Positions 1-9,885 of a stretch of DNA of 64,000 nucleotides are shown in pieces. Both the position numbers and the translations under genes were made by a program. Positions within the stretch are counted from its first letter, which is position 1, and every line of letters begins with the position of its first letter. The DNA comes from an uncultured Clostridium sp. (GTDB taxonomy: Bacteria; Bacillota; Clostridia; TANB77; CAG-508), in assembly GCA_947651825.1 (NCBI GenBank), contig CANTAQ010000003.1, forward strand, positions 28,689-92,688, in the 5' to 3' direction. Under the pieces are notes generated by a model that was not told the DNA's origin, ran no database searches, and saw only the letters and a program-made list of their open reading frames with translations.

Positions 1-1201
1 AATGGCTGGATATGATATGTGGAAGGATGAATATGACTTTGAAAAAAGCGAAATTCAAGCACTTTTAAAAATATATGTAAGATTTAATCAAGAAGAAAAA
101 GATAATCCGGAACTAACAGAAAAAGCAAGAGAATATTTTAAGAGATTAGAAGATGGAAATGAAAAAGAAGTAGAGATGTGGAAATGGATAAGAACTACAA
201 GTTTAGAGAACTATCAAAAAACATATGATTTATTAAACTCAAAATTTGATTCATATAATGGTGAAGCATATTACAATGATAAAATGGAACCAGTTGTAAA
301 AGAATTAGAAGAAAAAGGTTTATTAAAAGAATCAGAAGGTGCAAAAATTGTAGATTTAGAAGAATATGATATGCCACCATGTATAATTATAACATCAGCA
401 GGAACAACAATATATGCAACAAGAGATTTAGCATCATTAAAAGAAAGAATGAAAAAATATGATTTTGCTAAAGCAGTATATGTTGTTGGAAATGAACAAA
501 GATTACATTTTAAACAAGTATTCAAAGTTTTAGAATTAATGGGATATGAAGATTATGCAAAAAATTGTATTCATGTACCATTTGGATTAGTTGTTGACAA
601 AGATGGAGAAAAGATTGGTTCAAGAAAAGGAAATTCAGTAGCACTTGAAGATATACTGAAAGAAGCAATACAAAAAGTAGAAAAAATAATAGAAGAAAAA
701 AATCCAGAACTAGAAGATAAGGCAGAAGTAGCAAGAAAAGTAGGCGTTGGAGCAATTATATTCAATGACTTGGCAAATAGTAGAATAAAAGATGAAATTT
801 TTGATTGGGATATGCTTTTAAACTTCCAAGGAGAAACTGGACCATACATACAATACATATATGTAAGAACCAATAGTGTATTAGAAAAAGCTGGATATAT
901 GCCAGAAATAAATAAAGTGGATTTTAGCAAATTGCAAGAAAAACAAGCAGTAGAAACAATAAAATTGTTATATAGATTTAATGAATTTGTAGAAAGTGCT
1001 GCACAAAAAAATGAACCTTCAATAGTATCAAGATATTTAATTGATGTAGCACAAAGTTTTAGTGGCTTTTATAATGAACATAAAATAATTACAGAAGATA
1101 AAGCAGTGCAAGATGCAAGATTAGCTCTTACATATGCAGTAGGGAATGTACTAAAAACAGGTGTAACACTATTAGGTATGGAAATGCCTAATAAGATGTA
1201 A
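1..1201 (+). CDS. argS: Arginyl-tRNA synthetase, C-terminal part (5' end outside window)
   Basis: Charges tRNA-Arg with arginine in the cytoplasm. The reading frame is open from the window edge, so the N-terminal part with the HIGH-type signature is missing and about 399 residues remain. The stretch TIYATRDLASLKER and the loop KIGSRKGNSV, which stands in for KMSKS as in many ArgRSs, mark the class I catalytic core. The last 110 residues form the all-helical DALR anticodon-binding domain, ending NVLKTGVTLLGMEMPNKM. It is followed 34 bases later by upp with its own ribosome site. It is of special interest here because reading of the arginine codon CGG appears altered in this genome. Confidence 0.95.
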   Translation, partial: MAGYDMWKDEYDFEKSEIQALLKIYVRFNQEEKDNPELTEKAREYFKRLEDGNEKEVEMWKWIRTTSLENYQKTYDLLNSKFDSYNGEAYYNDKMEPVVKELEEKGLLKESEGAKIVDLEEYDMPPCIIITSAGTTIYATRDLASLKERMKKYDFAKAVYVVGNEQRLHFKQVFKVLELMGYEDYAKNCIHVPFGLVVDKDGEKIGSRKGNSVALEDILKEAIQKVEKIIEEKNPELEDKAEVARKVGVGAIIFNDLANSRIKDEIFDWDMLLNFQGETGPYIQYIYVRTNSVLEKAGYMPEINKVDFSKLQEKQAVETIKLLYRFNEFVESAAQKNEPSIVSRYLIDVAQSFSGFYNEHKIITEDKAVQDARLALTYAVGNVLKTGVTLLGMEMPNKM

Positions 1202-1235
1202 GCTATTTTAAGTAAAAAAATAAGGAGGTATTTTT

Positions 1236-1862
1236 ATGAAAGCAATTGAACTTAACCATCCACTAGTAGAACACAAATTAGCAATATTAAGAGACAAAAA
1301 AACAGGAACAAAGGAATTTAGAGAGATAATCTCAGAATTAGGAGAGATGCTTTGCTATGAAGCAATGAAAGATGCAAAAACATACGAAGTAGAAATTGAA
1401 ACTCCAATGGAGAAGATGAAGGCAAAAAAAATTAATGAAGATAATTATGCATTTGTACCAATTTTAAGAGCAGGAACAGGAATGCTTGATGGTATTATAA
1501 ATGTAGTACCAAATGCAAAGATTGGACATATTGGAATGTATAGAGATGAAGAAACTTTCAAACCAAATGTATATTTTTTCAAAGTTCCAAAAGATATTGA
1601 AAAAAGAGAAGTTTTGATATTAGATCCAATGCTTGCAACAGGTGGATCAGGATTAGATGCAATTGAACTTTTAAAAGAAAAAGGAGTAACAAACTTAAAA
1701 TTTTTATGTATAATAGCAGCACCAGAAGGAATCAAAATGATAGAAGAAAAACACCCAGATGTACAAATTTATTGTGCAAAAATAGATAGACAGTTAAACG
1801 AAAAGGCATACATTATGCCAGGATTAGGAGATGCAGGAGACCGTATCTTTGGAACTAAATAA
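1236..1862 (+). CDS. upp: Uracil phosphoribosyltransferase
   Basis: Converts uracil and PRPP to UMP in pyrimidine salvage. It has 208 residues, the usual length. The PRPP-binding loop ILDPMLATGGSG lies near residues 128-139, and the C-terminal uracil-binding segment ends GLGDAGDRIFGTK. The start is supported by a strong AGGAGG 8 bases upstream. It follows argS closely and may be co-transcribed. A long inverted repeat follows the stop and may end the transcript. Confidence 0.96.
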   Translation: MKAIELNHPLVEHKLAILRDKKTGTKEFREIISELGEMLCYEAMKDAKTYEVEIETPMEKMKAKKINEDNYAFVPILRAGTGMLDGIINVVPNAKIGHIGMYRDEETFKPNVYFFKVPKDIEKREVLILDPMLATGGSGLDAIELLKEKGVTNLKFLCIIAAPEGIKMIEEKHPDVQIYCAKIDRQLNEKAYIMPGLGDAGDRIFGTK

Positions 1863-1891
1863 TTTGAACTTTAAAATCCGCTCCATCTTGC

Positions 1892-1948
1892 TGGAGATTA
1901 AACTTTTTAAAAATCCTCATAATTCGGTTTTTAAAAAGTTAATCTCCA
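1892..1948. repeat. Long inverted repeat after upp
   Basis: Two arms of 21-22 bases, tggagattaa... and ...ttaatctcca, pair almost perfectly around a 14-base loop. The inner part of the stem is a run of A and T. An outer short pair (ctcca / tggag) extends it. It may act as a terminator for upp or as a small palindromic element. The remaining 140 bases up to prfB show no gene. Confidence 0.6.
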
Positions 1949-2088
1949 CGTGGAGCTACATATTTTATAAGTTAAACAATTAGCCATAAAATTTTGAAGG
2001 CGATGGGGTTACTGGAATGGAGATAGAAGGTTTTAATAGATTTTATGTCTAATTGTTTAATATAAATGGAAAATAAAGGAGATGAAAT

Positions 2089-3196
2089 ATGTTAGAACTT
2101 GAAGATAATAAACATGAGTTAGCGGAGTTAAAACAAAAAATTGATAACTTAGGTGATTCACTTTGACATTTCTGGTTTGTCAGAAAAAATAAAAGAATTA
2201 GAGAAACAAGTCTCAGCAGAAGGATTTTGGGATAACCAAGAAACTTCAAGTAAAGTGCTTACAGAACTAAAGAGAATGCAAAATAAAGTAGAAAAGTTTA
2301 ATAATATAAAAATTGAACTGAAAAACTTAGAGGAATTAAATGAATTGCTATTACTTGAAGAAGATGTTGAAATGGGAAAGGCATTGTTAAAGGCTACAGA
2401 AACATTAAAAGAGAAAATAGGAAAGATAGAATTAGAAACTTTACTATCTGGAAAATATGATAGAAATAATGCAATTGTAACTCTTCATCCTGGAGCAGGA
2501 GGAACAGAATCACAAGATTGGGCAGAGATGCTTTATCGAATGTATGCCAGATGGGGAACATCAAATAGTTTTGAAATACAAGAAGTTGATTACTTAGAAG
2601 GAGAAGAAGCAGGAATAAAAAGTGTAACATTTCTAGTTAAAGGAGAGAATGCATATGGATATTTAAAAGGCGAAATGGGAGTACATAGATTAGTTAGGAT
2701 ATCTCCTTTTGACGCAGGTGGTAGACGTCATACTTCATTTGCATCAGTAGAAGTATTACCAGAAATTACAGAAGATATAAAATTAGATATAAATCCAGAT
2801 GATATAAAAATGGATGTTTATAGAGCTTCAGGAGCAGGAGGACAGAAGGTAAATAAGACATCATCAGCTGTTAGATTAACGCATATACCTACAAATATAG
2901 TTGTAGCATGTCAAACAGAAAGGTCTCAAGTCCAAAATAGAGAAACTGCAATGACGATGCTTAAGTCTAAATTATTAGAGATGAAAGAAAAAGAACATAA
3001 AGATAAGATTGAGGATTTAAAAGGTGTTCATAGAGAAATTGCTTGGGGAAGTCAGATACGTTCATATGTATTTTGTCCATATACTTTAGTTAAAGACCAT
3101 AGAACAAACTGTGAAACAGGAAATGTAGAAGCTGTAATGAATGGAGAAATAAATGAATTTATAAATGCATATCTAAAGCATAATATTAATAACTAA
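2089..3196 (+). CDS. prfB: Peptide chain release factor 2 with programmed +1 frameshift
   Basis: Terminates translation at UGA and UAA. The start ATG at 2089 has an AAAGGAG site. After 25 codons the frame reaches CTT TGA C at 2161-2167, the classic RF2 autoregulatory slip site, and continues in the +1 frame to 3196, giving 368 residues. The GGQ catalytic loop (ASGAGGQKVNK) lies near residue 250 and the SPF stop-recognition motif (RISPFDAGG) near 204. A weak Shine-Dalgarno-like AGGTGA lies just before the slip site. The slip shows that UGA is a true stop in this organism. Confidence 0.97.
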
Positions 3197-3228
3197 TGTG
3201 GCTGTTTTCATAAAATTTAGAAAAACTA

Positions 3229-3257
3229 TTAACAAATTCGAAAAAATTGTGTATAAT
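3229..3257 (+). promoter_or_regulatory. Probable sigma-A promoter for lysC
   Basis: TTAACA at 3229-3234 and TATAAT at 3252-3257 are separated by 17 bases. They lie about 65 bases before the lysC start, in the gap after prfB. Confidence 0.55.
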
Positions 3258-3323
3258 ATATGGACGGATATAACGTTTAGACTTAAATGTTATTGGTATT
3301 TTATTATAAAAAGAGGTTCCGTA

Positions 3324-4125
3324 ATGGAAATAATTGTACAAAAATTTGGAGGGAGTTCTGTAGCAAACACAGAAAAGTTAAAAAGAGTTTGCACACATAT
3401 TACAAAAGAGGTAAAAGAAGGAAAGAAAGTAGTTGCAGTTGTATCAGCTCAGGGAAAAACAACAGATAAACTTATTGAAGAAGAGATGGAAATTACAAAA
3501 AAACCATCCAAAAGAGAACATGATGTTTTAGTGTCAGTAGGAGAACAAATTACAATTGCTAAATTAAGTATGTTACTTAAAGAATTGGGTTATGATAGCA
3601 TATCATATTTAGGATGGCAAGTTCCAATAATTACAGATTCTAATTTTGGAGATGCTAACATAAAAAAGGTACGGAAAAGAGAAAATTTTAAAATCATTAG
3701 CTGAAAATAAAATTGTTGTAGTTGCGGGTTTTCAAGGATTAGATGAAAATTACAATATTACAACTTTAGGGAGAGGCGGTTCAGATACAACAGCAATTGC
3801 AATAGCATCAAAATTAAATGCAAGTAAATGTGAGATATTTACAGATGTAGATGGAGTATATGAAACTGATCCAAATTTAGATAAGAATGCAAAGAAGTAT
3901 AAAAAAATATCTTATGACAAAATGATAGAAATGGCAAATAATGGAGCTAAAGTATTACATAATAAATGTGTGAAGTTAGCTAAAGAATATAATGTTCCAA
4001 TAACAGTAAAATCTACTTTTTTAGAGGAAAGTGAAGGAACAATAGTATGTGATGATTCTATTCATAAAGTTTGCAAAACTTTAAATAGGATTAATCAAAT
4101 AACTGATACTCAAAAAGTAAACTAA
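3324..4125 (+). CDS. lysC: Aspartokinase, catalytic domain only; interrupted by an in-frame CGG (+1)
   Basis: Phosphorylates aspartate at the entry to lysine, threonine and methionine synthesis. The N-terminus has the family signature KFGGSSVAN. The frame from 3324 meets CGG at 3672-3674 (codon 117) and would stop 10 codons later. Skipping the C gives ...[12 protein letters not shown] followed by VVVAGFQG and [11 protein letters not shown], the conserved aspartokinase core, through to 4125. The joined protein has 266 residues and ends just after the kinase domain, so both ACT regulatory domains are absent. It could be feedback-insensitive, or an ACT partner may be encoded elsewhere. The start at 3324 follows AGAGG. 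Confidence 0.88.
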
Positions 4126-4146
4126 AAATTTGACATATAGAAAAGT

Positions 4147-4179
4147 CATAGCAAATATTAATATTTGCTATGTTTTTTT
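4147..4179 (+). terminator. Intrinsic terminator after lysC
   Basis: The perfect hairpin catagcaaata / tatttgctatg is followed by seven T. Confidence 0.85.
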
Positions 4180-4217
4180 ATAATTAAATATACATGGATA
4201 CAATTACATTAAAAATA

Positions 4218-4246
4218 TTGACAAATTGTTGCAAACAATATACAAT
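4218..4246 (+). promoter_or_regulatory. Sigma-A promoter for the gene at 4281
   Basis: TTGACA (4218-4223) and TACAAT (4241-4246) have a 17-base spacer and lie 35 bases before the start codon. Confidence 0.75.
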
Positions 4247-4280
4247 ATACTTGGAAAAAAATTGAGAGGAATGATGTGAG

Positions 4281-5975
4281 ATGAGAAGAAGTAAAGGACC
4301 ACTAATTGCTGTAATAGTAATAATTGTAATTTTGGTATTAGTAGTTGGAGGATTGCTACTTTATAAATTTGTATTTAATAAAGATAACAAAAAACCTAAT
4401 AATCCAACAATAGTTGAACAACCACCAGTAGAGGAAGAACCTACTGTAAATGTGGGAGATTATATAGAATATACTCCTGACAAAGCATCAAATTATGTTG
4501 TATCAGGTACAAATTCAGGTGTTGCTAATAACTCTACAGATGGAATAAAACAAGAAAATTTGGAATGGAGAGTTCTAAATGTAAATGAAGATGGAACAAT
4601 AGACATTATAAGTGAAGAACCAATAAATGAAGAAATTTATTTAGGTGGGGCGTTAGGCTATAATAATGGAGTATACTTACTAAATGATATATGTAAAACA
4701 CTATATTCAAATAAATCTTTAGGAGCAGTAGCAAGAAGTATAACATTAGAAGATATAGAAAAACAAATGACAGAAGATGGTTTAACTGCAAGAGATGAAT
4801 ATGAATATGATGATATTGCTTATGGAGATTCAAAAACATTTAAGAATGTATATATTCCTGAAATATATACAAAGAATACAAATCAAGATGAAGAATCAAC
4901 AGATTATTATTCAGAACCTACAACAACTACATATGTTCCACAAAGTGAGATATCAGCAAAAAATACATTTTATAACCTAGAAGAAGTAGACGATTCTTAT
5001 TTTGAAAATGAGGATTTTTATGAGTTAATATTTAAAACAAAGACAGGATATTGGTTAGGAACACGCTGTATAGATTGTTCTTCAGAACATATATTATTTG
5101 GATTACGTTCTATATCTGAAGATACAATTTCTGGAAGTGCACTTTGTAATTCAAACAACCAAAGTGGTTCAAGCAGAAATCATATAAGACCAGTAGTTAC
5201 ATTAGGAAAAGATGTTGAAATTTCAGTAGAAGGCGGAACTAAAGAAAATCCTAAAACATTAAGCAAAGCAGGAACATCACAAGATGATGATAATGATGAA
5301 TTGAAAACTGATGCAGACAAAGAATTAATATATGATGCTGAATATACATATGAAAATTTAGAAGGAAAAGAATACACAACTTCTTCAACACAAAAAACAT
5401 ATTCATTAGAGGATATAAAAGTTCCAGTAATTAATATAAATTCATCATATGCAACTAAAGCTAATAATGAAATAAAAGAAGTATTCAATAAATTAGCTAA
5501 ACAATTTAAAGATGAGTTAGAAGGTTCACAAACTTCTTATGGAATTGCATCATATGAGTATTATATAGATACTAATATTTTATCTGTAAAAATAGAAATA
5601 GAAAAAGGTAGTACATCAACACCTGTATATGAATATTATACATATAACTTTAATTTAGAAGATGGAAGCGAATTATCTTATGAAGAAGCATATGAATTTG
5701 CTGGATTTACTTCTAGTAATATCGATTCAAAAGTTGAAAGTGCAATAAAGAAGACTTTAGAAGAAAAAATGGAAGAATTTGAGCAATTGACAAACAATAG
5801 TAATAATGTAGATTTTGATACATATAATAAAGCAAGTATACAAAATTACAGAGATTCAGTTAGTGACGATAATATAAAATATTTTATAAATGAAGATGAG
5901 AAGTTAAATGTAGTAGTAGATTTAGAAATTCCAGCAGATAGAGGGACATTTGCTGTAGTTATAACAATTGAATAA
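4281..5975 (+). CDS. Membrane-anchored extracellular protein with RsiV/PdaC-like C-terminal domain
   Basis: 564 residues. The basic start MRRSKG and a hydrophobic segment at about residues 8-29 predict an N-terminal membrane anchor with the rest outside. A Pro/Glu-rich linker follows. Residues about 55-325 form a domain (YIEYTPDKASNY, GYNNGVYLLNDIC, a cysteine pair near RCIDC, HIRPVVTLG) that is repeated in the pilin-like gene ending at 52233. The last 220 residues resemble DUF4163/DUF3298 extracellular domains of RsiV and PdaC, judged from the SY.I.SYEYY and Y.YNF..EDG..L patterns. The start is set by GAGAGGA 9 bases upstream. Ligand or substrate is unknown. Confidence 0.75.
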   Translation: MRRSKGPLIAVIVIIVILVLVVGGLLLYKFVFNKDNKKPNNPTIVEQPPVEEEPTVNVGDYIEYTPDKASNYVVSGTNSGVANNSTDGIKQENLEWRVLNVNEDGTIDIISEEPINEEIYLGGALGYNNGVYLLNDICKTLYSNKSLGAVARSITLEDIEKQMTEDGLTARDEYEYDDIAYGDSKTFKNVYIPEIYTKNTNQDEESTDYYSEPTTTTYVPQSEISAKNTFYNLEEVDDSYFENEDFYELIFKTKTGYWLGTRCIDCSSEHILFGLRSISEDTISGSALCNSNNQSGSSRNHIRPVVTLGKDVEISVEGGTKENPKTLSKAGTSQDDDNDELKTDADKELIYDAEYTYENLEGKEYTTSSTQKTYSLEDIKVPVININSSYATKANNEIKEVFNKLAKQFKDELEGSQTSYGIASYEYYIDTNILSVKIEIEKGSTSTPVYEYYTYNFNLEDGSELSYEEAYEFAGFTSSNIDSKVESAIKKTLEEKMEEFEQLTNNSNNVDFDTYNKASIQNYRDSVSDDNIKYFINEDEKLNVVVDLEIPADRGTFAVVITIE

Positions 5976-5985
5976 AATATATTAA

Positions 5986-6013
5986 ATAGGACTTCATTTT
6001 GAAGTTCTATTTT
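5986..6013 (+). terminator. Intrinsic terminator
   Basis: The hairpin ataggacttc / gaagttctat with a TTTT tail lies directly after the gene ending at 5975. Confidence 0.75.
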
Positions 6014-6072
6014 GCTAAAAATATATTTACAAAATGAAGAAAGTGTGGTAAAAATATTATTGTGAAACAACA

Positions 6073-6129
6073 AGGTTCTGGGGAACCACACCCACAAGCT
6101 TTGCTTGTGAGGTGGGTCAGGTTCTTATA
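6073..6129. repeat. Imperfect palindrome before transketolase
   Basis: gaaccacacccacaagc pairs with gcttgtgaggtgggtcaggttc around a 3-base loop. It is clearly richer in G and C than its surroundings. It could be a leader hairpin for the transketolase operon or a small mobile palindrome. Confidence 0.5.
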
Positions 6130-6158
6130 ATAATTAAGAAGAAAAGAGGTTTGAAATT

Positions 6159-6986
6159 TTGAAAATTAAAGATGTAAAAGAATTAGAAAAATATGCTAAC
6201 AAGGTAAGACAAGGCATTATAGAGTCTGTGTATAATGCAAAATCAGGTCATCCAGGAGGCTCATTATCAATAGCAGACATTTTAACAGTATTGTACTTTA
6301 ACCAAATGAATATTGATGAAAATAATCCAAAAGCAAAAGGAAGAGACAGATTAGTTTTATCTAAAGGTCATACTGCCCCAGCTTTATATAGTGTATTAGC
6401 GTTAAAAGGTTTTTTTGACATAGATGAAATTAAATCTCTTAGACATATAGAAAGTAGATTGCAAGGGCATCCAGATATGAAGAAAGTACCCGGAGTAGAT
6501 GCATCAACAGGTTCACTAGGACAGGGATTGTCAATTGCAAATGGAATGGCAATTGCATCTAAATTAAACAGTGAAGGTGTAAGAGTATATTGCATTTGCG
6601 GAGATGGAGAAATTGAAGAAGGTCAAATTTGGGAAGCTGCAATGACAGCAGCACATTATAAATTAGATAATTTATGTGTAGTTGTAGATAACAATAATTT
6701 ACAGATAGATGGAAAAATAAATGAAGTTATGAATGTATATCCAATAGATGAAAAATTCAAAAGCTTTGGATTTGAAACAATAAATGTAGATGGACATAAT
6801 ATTGAAGGATTAATAGCAGCATTTGAAGAGGCAAAGAAGGTTAAAGGAAAACCAACAGCAATTATTGCTAATACTATAAAAGGAAAAGGTGTGTCATTCA
6901 TGGAAAATATGGCAGGATGGCATGGGAAAGCGCCAAATCACGAAGAATATGAATTAGCTATGAAAGAATTAGGAGGTGCTAAATAA
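6159..6986 (+). CDS. Transketolase, N-terminal (TPP-binding) subunit
   Basis: First half of a split transketolase, which moves two-carbon units between sugar phosphates in the pentose phosphate pathway. It has 275 residues. SGHPGGSLS near residue 29, the thiamine-diphosphate motif GDGEIEEGQ near 147 and [10 protein letters not shown] near 242 are typical of the TktN family. The start is TTG at 6159 with AGAGG 9 bases upstream; an in-frame TTG at 6151 lacks spacing to that site. The stop overlaps the start of the C-terminal subunit gene (TAATG), so the two are translationally coupled and must act together. Confidence 0.93.
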   Translation: MKIKDVKELEKYANKVRQGIIESVYNAKSGHPGGSLSIADILTVLYFNQMNIDENNPKAKGRDRLVLSKGHTAPALYSVLALKGFFDIDEIKSLRHIESRLQGHPDMKKVPGVDASTGSLGQGLSIANGMAIASKLNSEGVRVYCICGDGEIEEGQIWEAAMTAAHYKLDNLCVVVDNNNLQIDGKINEVMNVYPIDEKFKSFGFETINVDGHNIEGLIAAFEEAKKVKGKPTAIIANTIKGKGVSFMENMAGWHGKAPNHEEYELAMKELGGAK

Positions 6987-7916
6987 TGAATTTAGATATA
7001 AAAAAGGCCACAAGACAAAGCTATGGAGAAAAATTAGCAGAATTAGGAAGAAAAAATAAAGAAGTAGTTGTACTAGATGCAGATTTATCAAGTGCGACAA
7101 AAACATCAATATTTGCAAAGGAATTCCCAGATAGATTTTTTAATATAGGAATTGCAGAGCAGGACATGGTGGGAACAGCTGCAGGAATGTCTACTTTTAA
7201 TAAAATTCCTTATGTAAGTACTTTTGCAATGTTTGCTTGCCGGAAGAGCCTATGACCAAATAAGAAATAGTATATGTTACCCAAATTTAAATGTAAAAAT
7301 ATGTGCAACTCATAGTGGAATAACTGTTGGAGAGGATGGAGCAACACATCAAATGCTAGAAGATATAAGCTTAATGAGAGGATTGCCAAATATGACAGTC
7401 ATATCAACTTCAGATGATACACAGACAAAATGGGCAGTAGAAGAAATTTCAAAAATAAATGGTCCAGTATATTTAAGATTATGTAGATTAGATAGTCCTT
7501 TGATATATGAACAGACGAAAAAGTTTGAAATTGGAAAGGCAGAGCAAATTGGAGAAGGAACAGCTGCTACAGTATTTGCAACAGGAGTAATGGTTGCAGA
7601 AGCAGTAAAAGCAAAACAAGAATTAGCAAAACAAGGAATAGATATAAGAGTAGTAGATGTTCATACAATTAAACCAATAGATAGAGATATAATAATTAAG
7701 TGTGCAAAAGAAACAGAAAAATTGATATCAATAGAAGACCATAGTATAATAGGAGGATTAGGAACAGCAATATCTGAAGTTTTAATAGAAGAATATCCTA
7801 AACAAATAATAAAAATGGGAATTAAAGATGAATTTGGAAGATCAGGAAAAGCTACAGAATTGTTGGAATATTATGGATTAACAGCAGAAAAAATAATAGA
7901 ACAAATAAAAAAATAA
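6986..7916 (+). CDS. Transketolase, C-terminal subunit; interrupted by an in-frame CGG (+1)
   Basis: Pyrimidine-binding and C-terminal half of split transketolase, partner of the gene ending at 6986. The frame reaches CGG at 7241-7243 (codon 86) and would stop three codons later. Skipping the C gives [16 protein letters not shown], which matches the family motif FA.GRA..QIR, and the frame then runs intact to 7916 for a total of 309 residues. The catalytic glutamate region GIAEQDMVG and the segment [15 protein letters not shown] lie on either side of the shift. Loss of this enzyme would remove transketolase, so the gene is likely functional. Confidence 0.9.
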
Positions 7917-7938
7917 TTGTTCTATAAAGGAGAAAAAT

Positions 7939-8154
7939 ATGATAACTGAAAAACTGAAAACAAAGAGACAGGGAATTACATTAATAGCACTTGTTATAAC
8001 AATTACTATACTACTTATACTTGCAGGGCTAACAGTTACTTTTGTAGTAGATGACAAAGTAGTAGAAAAAGCAGAAAATTATACACAAGCTATAAATAAT
8101 CAAGTTGAGGAACAGGAAAGTTTATCTAATATGGTAAGAAATTTATACAGGTAA
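7939..8154 (+). CDS. Small prepilin-like protein with N-terminal methylation motif
   Basis: 71 residues. The N-terminus has the class III prepilin signature QG/ITLIALVITITILLILAG: a short basic leader, a Gly before the cleavage point and a long hydrophobic helix. The remaining 35 residues are charged, too short for a full pilin globular domain. It has an AAAGGAG site 7 bases before ATG. Proteins of this class are common and numerous in uncultured Clostridia. It may be a minor pseudopilin or a truncated relative of the gene split at 40738/52233, whose N-terminus is very similar. Confidence 0.7.
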   Translation: MITEKLKTKRQGITLIALVITITILLILAGLTVTFVVDDKVVEKAENYTQAINNQVEEQESLSNMVRNLYR

Positions 8155-8203
8155 TAGAAGATATGAAAAACTAAATATTACAAGAATATTACATTAACAT
8201 TAC

Positions 8204-8247
8204 AAAAACGAAAAAATGCAAAATTTTGTTGCATTTTTTCGTTTTTA
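8204..8247 (+). terminator. Intrinsic terminator
   Basis: The long hairpin aaaaacgaaaaaatgcaaa / tttgcattttttcgttttt analogue closes the transketolase-pilin operon before ftsE. Confidence 0.85.
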
Positions 8248-8290
8248 TTATTATAATTAAGAAGTAAATCTGAAAAAATGAGGGAAAATA

Positions 8291-8971
8291 ATGATAGAGT
8301 TTAAGAACGTATCAAAAACATATAGTACAGGAACAGAAGCTGTACATGGTGCAAATTTCATAATTGAAAAAGGTGATTTTGCTTTCTTAGTAGGGCAATC
8401 AGGTTCTGGAAAATCTACTTTAATTAAATTAATATTGAAAGAAGAAGAACCATCAGAAGGAACCATAATTATAAATGGTAAAGATACTACTTTCCTAAAA
8501 GCTTCTAGAGTTCCTTATTTAAGAAGAAGTATGGGGGTTGTTTTTCAAGACTTTAGACTTTTACCAGATAAAACTGTTTATGATAATGTTGCATTTGCTA
8601 TGAATATTGTAAAAGCATCACCAAAACATATTAGAAGACAAGTTCCTATGGTATTATCTTTAGTAGGATTAAGTAATAAAGCAAAAGTATATCCGGAAGA
8701 ACTATCAGGAGGAGAGCAACAAAGAGTAGCTTTAGCTAGAGCTTTAGTTAATAATCCATCAATGATAATTGCAGACGAGCCTACAGGAAACTTAGATCCA
8801 GAAACAGCATGGGAGATAATGACCTTATTAAATGAAATTAATATGAGAGGAACGACAGTAGTAATTGCAACACATGCAAAAGATATAGTAGATGCAATGA
8901 AGAAAAGAGTTATTGAAATAGATAAAGGTATTATAGTTAGAGATGATAAAAAAGGTGGTTATAACAAGTGA
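8291..8971 (+). CDS. ftsE: Cell-division ABC ATPase FtsE
   Basis: ATPase subunit of the FtsEX complex, which couples ATP hydrolysis inside the cell to activation of peptidoglycan hydrolases outside. It has 226 residues with Walker A GQSGSGKST (about 37-45), signature LSGGEQQR, Walker B IIADEPTGNLD and an H-loop ATHAKD. The stop overlaps the ftsX start by four bases. The hydrolases encoded directly downstream are the likely targets. Confidence 0.95.
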   Translation: MIEFKNVSKTYSTGTEAVHGANFIIEKGDFAFLVGQSGSGKSTLIKLILKEEEPSEGTIIINGKDTTFLKASRVPYLRRSMGVVFQDFRLLPDKTVYDNVAFAMNIVKASPKHIRRQVPMVLSLVGLSNKAKVYPEELSGGEQQRVALARALVNNPSMIIADEPTGNLDPETAWEIMTLLNEINMRGTTVVIATHAKDIVDAMKKRVIEIDKGIIVRDDKKGGYNK

Positions 8972-9867
8972 GATATAATGTAATAGGATATTTTATTAGT
9001 GAAGGTTTTAGAAATGTATTCAAAAATAAAAAATCTACTTTTTCATGCTTAGGGGTAATGTGTGCAACAATGCTGTTATTTGGATTGTTTTTTGCAATAG
9101 GAAGAAACATTACGCATATGGTAGAAGGAATTGAAGATTCACAAGCAATAAGAGTTTTTGCTAATATCGATACATCACAAGAAGATCTTGAAAGAATGAA
9201 AAATGAAATAGAAAGTATAGAAGGTGTTGTTCCAGGAATAAAACTAGTTACTCCAGAAGAAGCCTATAATGAAATGAAAGAAAGATTAGCAGATAAAGCA
9301 TATACTATGGATATATATGAACCAACAATATTTTCTTATTCATATATAGTTACTCTTTCGGACTTAAATTTAAATGATAGTATTCAAGAACAAATATATG
9401 AATTAGATAACATAAAAAGAATATCAAGTAGTAATGATACAATTAGAGCCCTTTCAGTAATAGGAAAGTGGATAAGAATTATAACAGGAATATTATTAGC
9501 AATACTAATAGTAATATCAATATTTATTATCTCAAACACAATAAAATTAACAGTACATGCAAGAAGAAAAGAAATTTCAATTATGAAATATGTTGGAGCA
9601 ACAAATAGTTTTGTAAGAACTCCATTTGTAATAGAGGGTATATTAATTGGAATAATGTCAAGCTTTTTGTCTGTAGTATTAGTTGGAGGAATATACAATT
9701 GGTGTGCAAATAAAATGAGACTTTCAGAAACTATACAAAATATAAATGTAGACATATTAAGCTTCAATGAATTATTTACACAAATTATAATAGTATATGT
9801 AATTTTAGGCGTTGGAATAGGAATTATAGGAAGTACAATTTCAATGAGAAAATACTTAGACGTTTAA
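8968..9867 (+). CDS. ftsX: Cell-division permease-like protein FtsX
   Basis: Membrane partner of FtsE, 299 residues. The start is GTG overlapping the ftsE end. It has one membrane segment near residues 22-45, a large extracellular loop (about 50-165) that binds the hydrolase, and three C-terminal membrane segments in the usual FtsX order. The cytoplasmic segment ARRKEISIMKYVGAT is the conserved coupling helix of this permease family. Confidence 0.94.
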   Translation: MRYNVIGYFISEGFRNVFKNKKSTFSCLGVMCATMLLFGLFFAIGRNITHMVEGIEDSQAIRVFANIDTSQEDLERMKNEIESIEGVVPGIKLVTPEEAYNEMKERLADKAYTMDIYEPTIFSYSYIVTLSDLNLNDSIQEQIYELDNIKRISSSNDTIRALSVIGKWIRIITGILLAILIVISIFIISNTIKLTVHARRKEISIMKYVGATNSFVRTPFVIEGILIGIMSSFLSVVLVGGIYNWCANKMRLSETIQNINVDILSFNELFTQIIIVYVILGVGIGIIGSTISMRKYLDV

Positions 9868-9885
9868 AATAGAAAGGAAAGAATA

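Noticed and set aside
2161..2167. Treating the prfB frame break as part of the CGG phenomenon
   Set aside because: It is the well-known RF2 CTT TGA C site with no CGG involved.
6073..6129. TPP or other riboswitch before transketolase
   Set aside because: The sequence is a single near-symmetric hairpin; no riboswitch core motif is recognisable.
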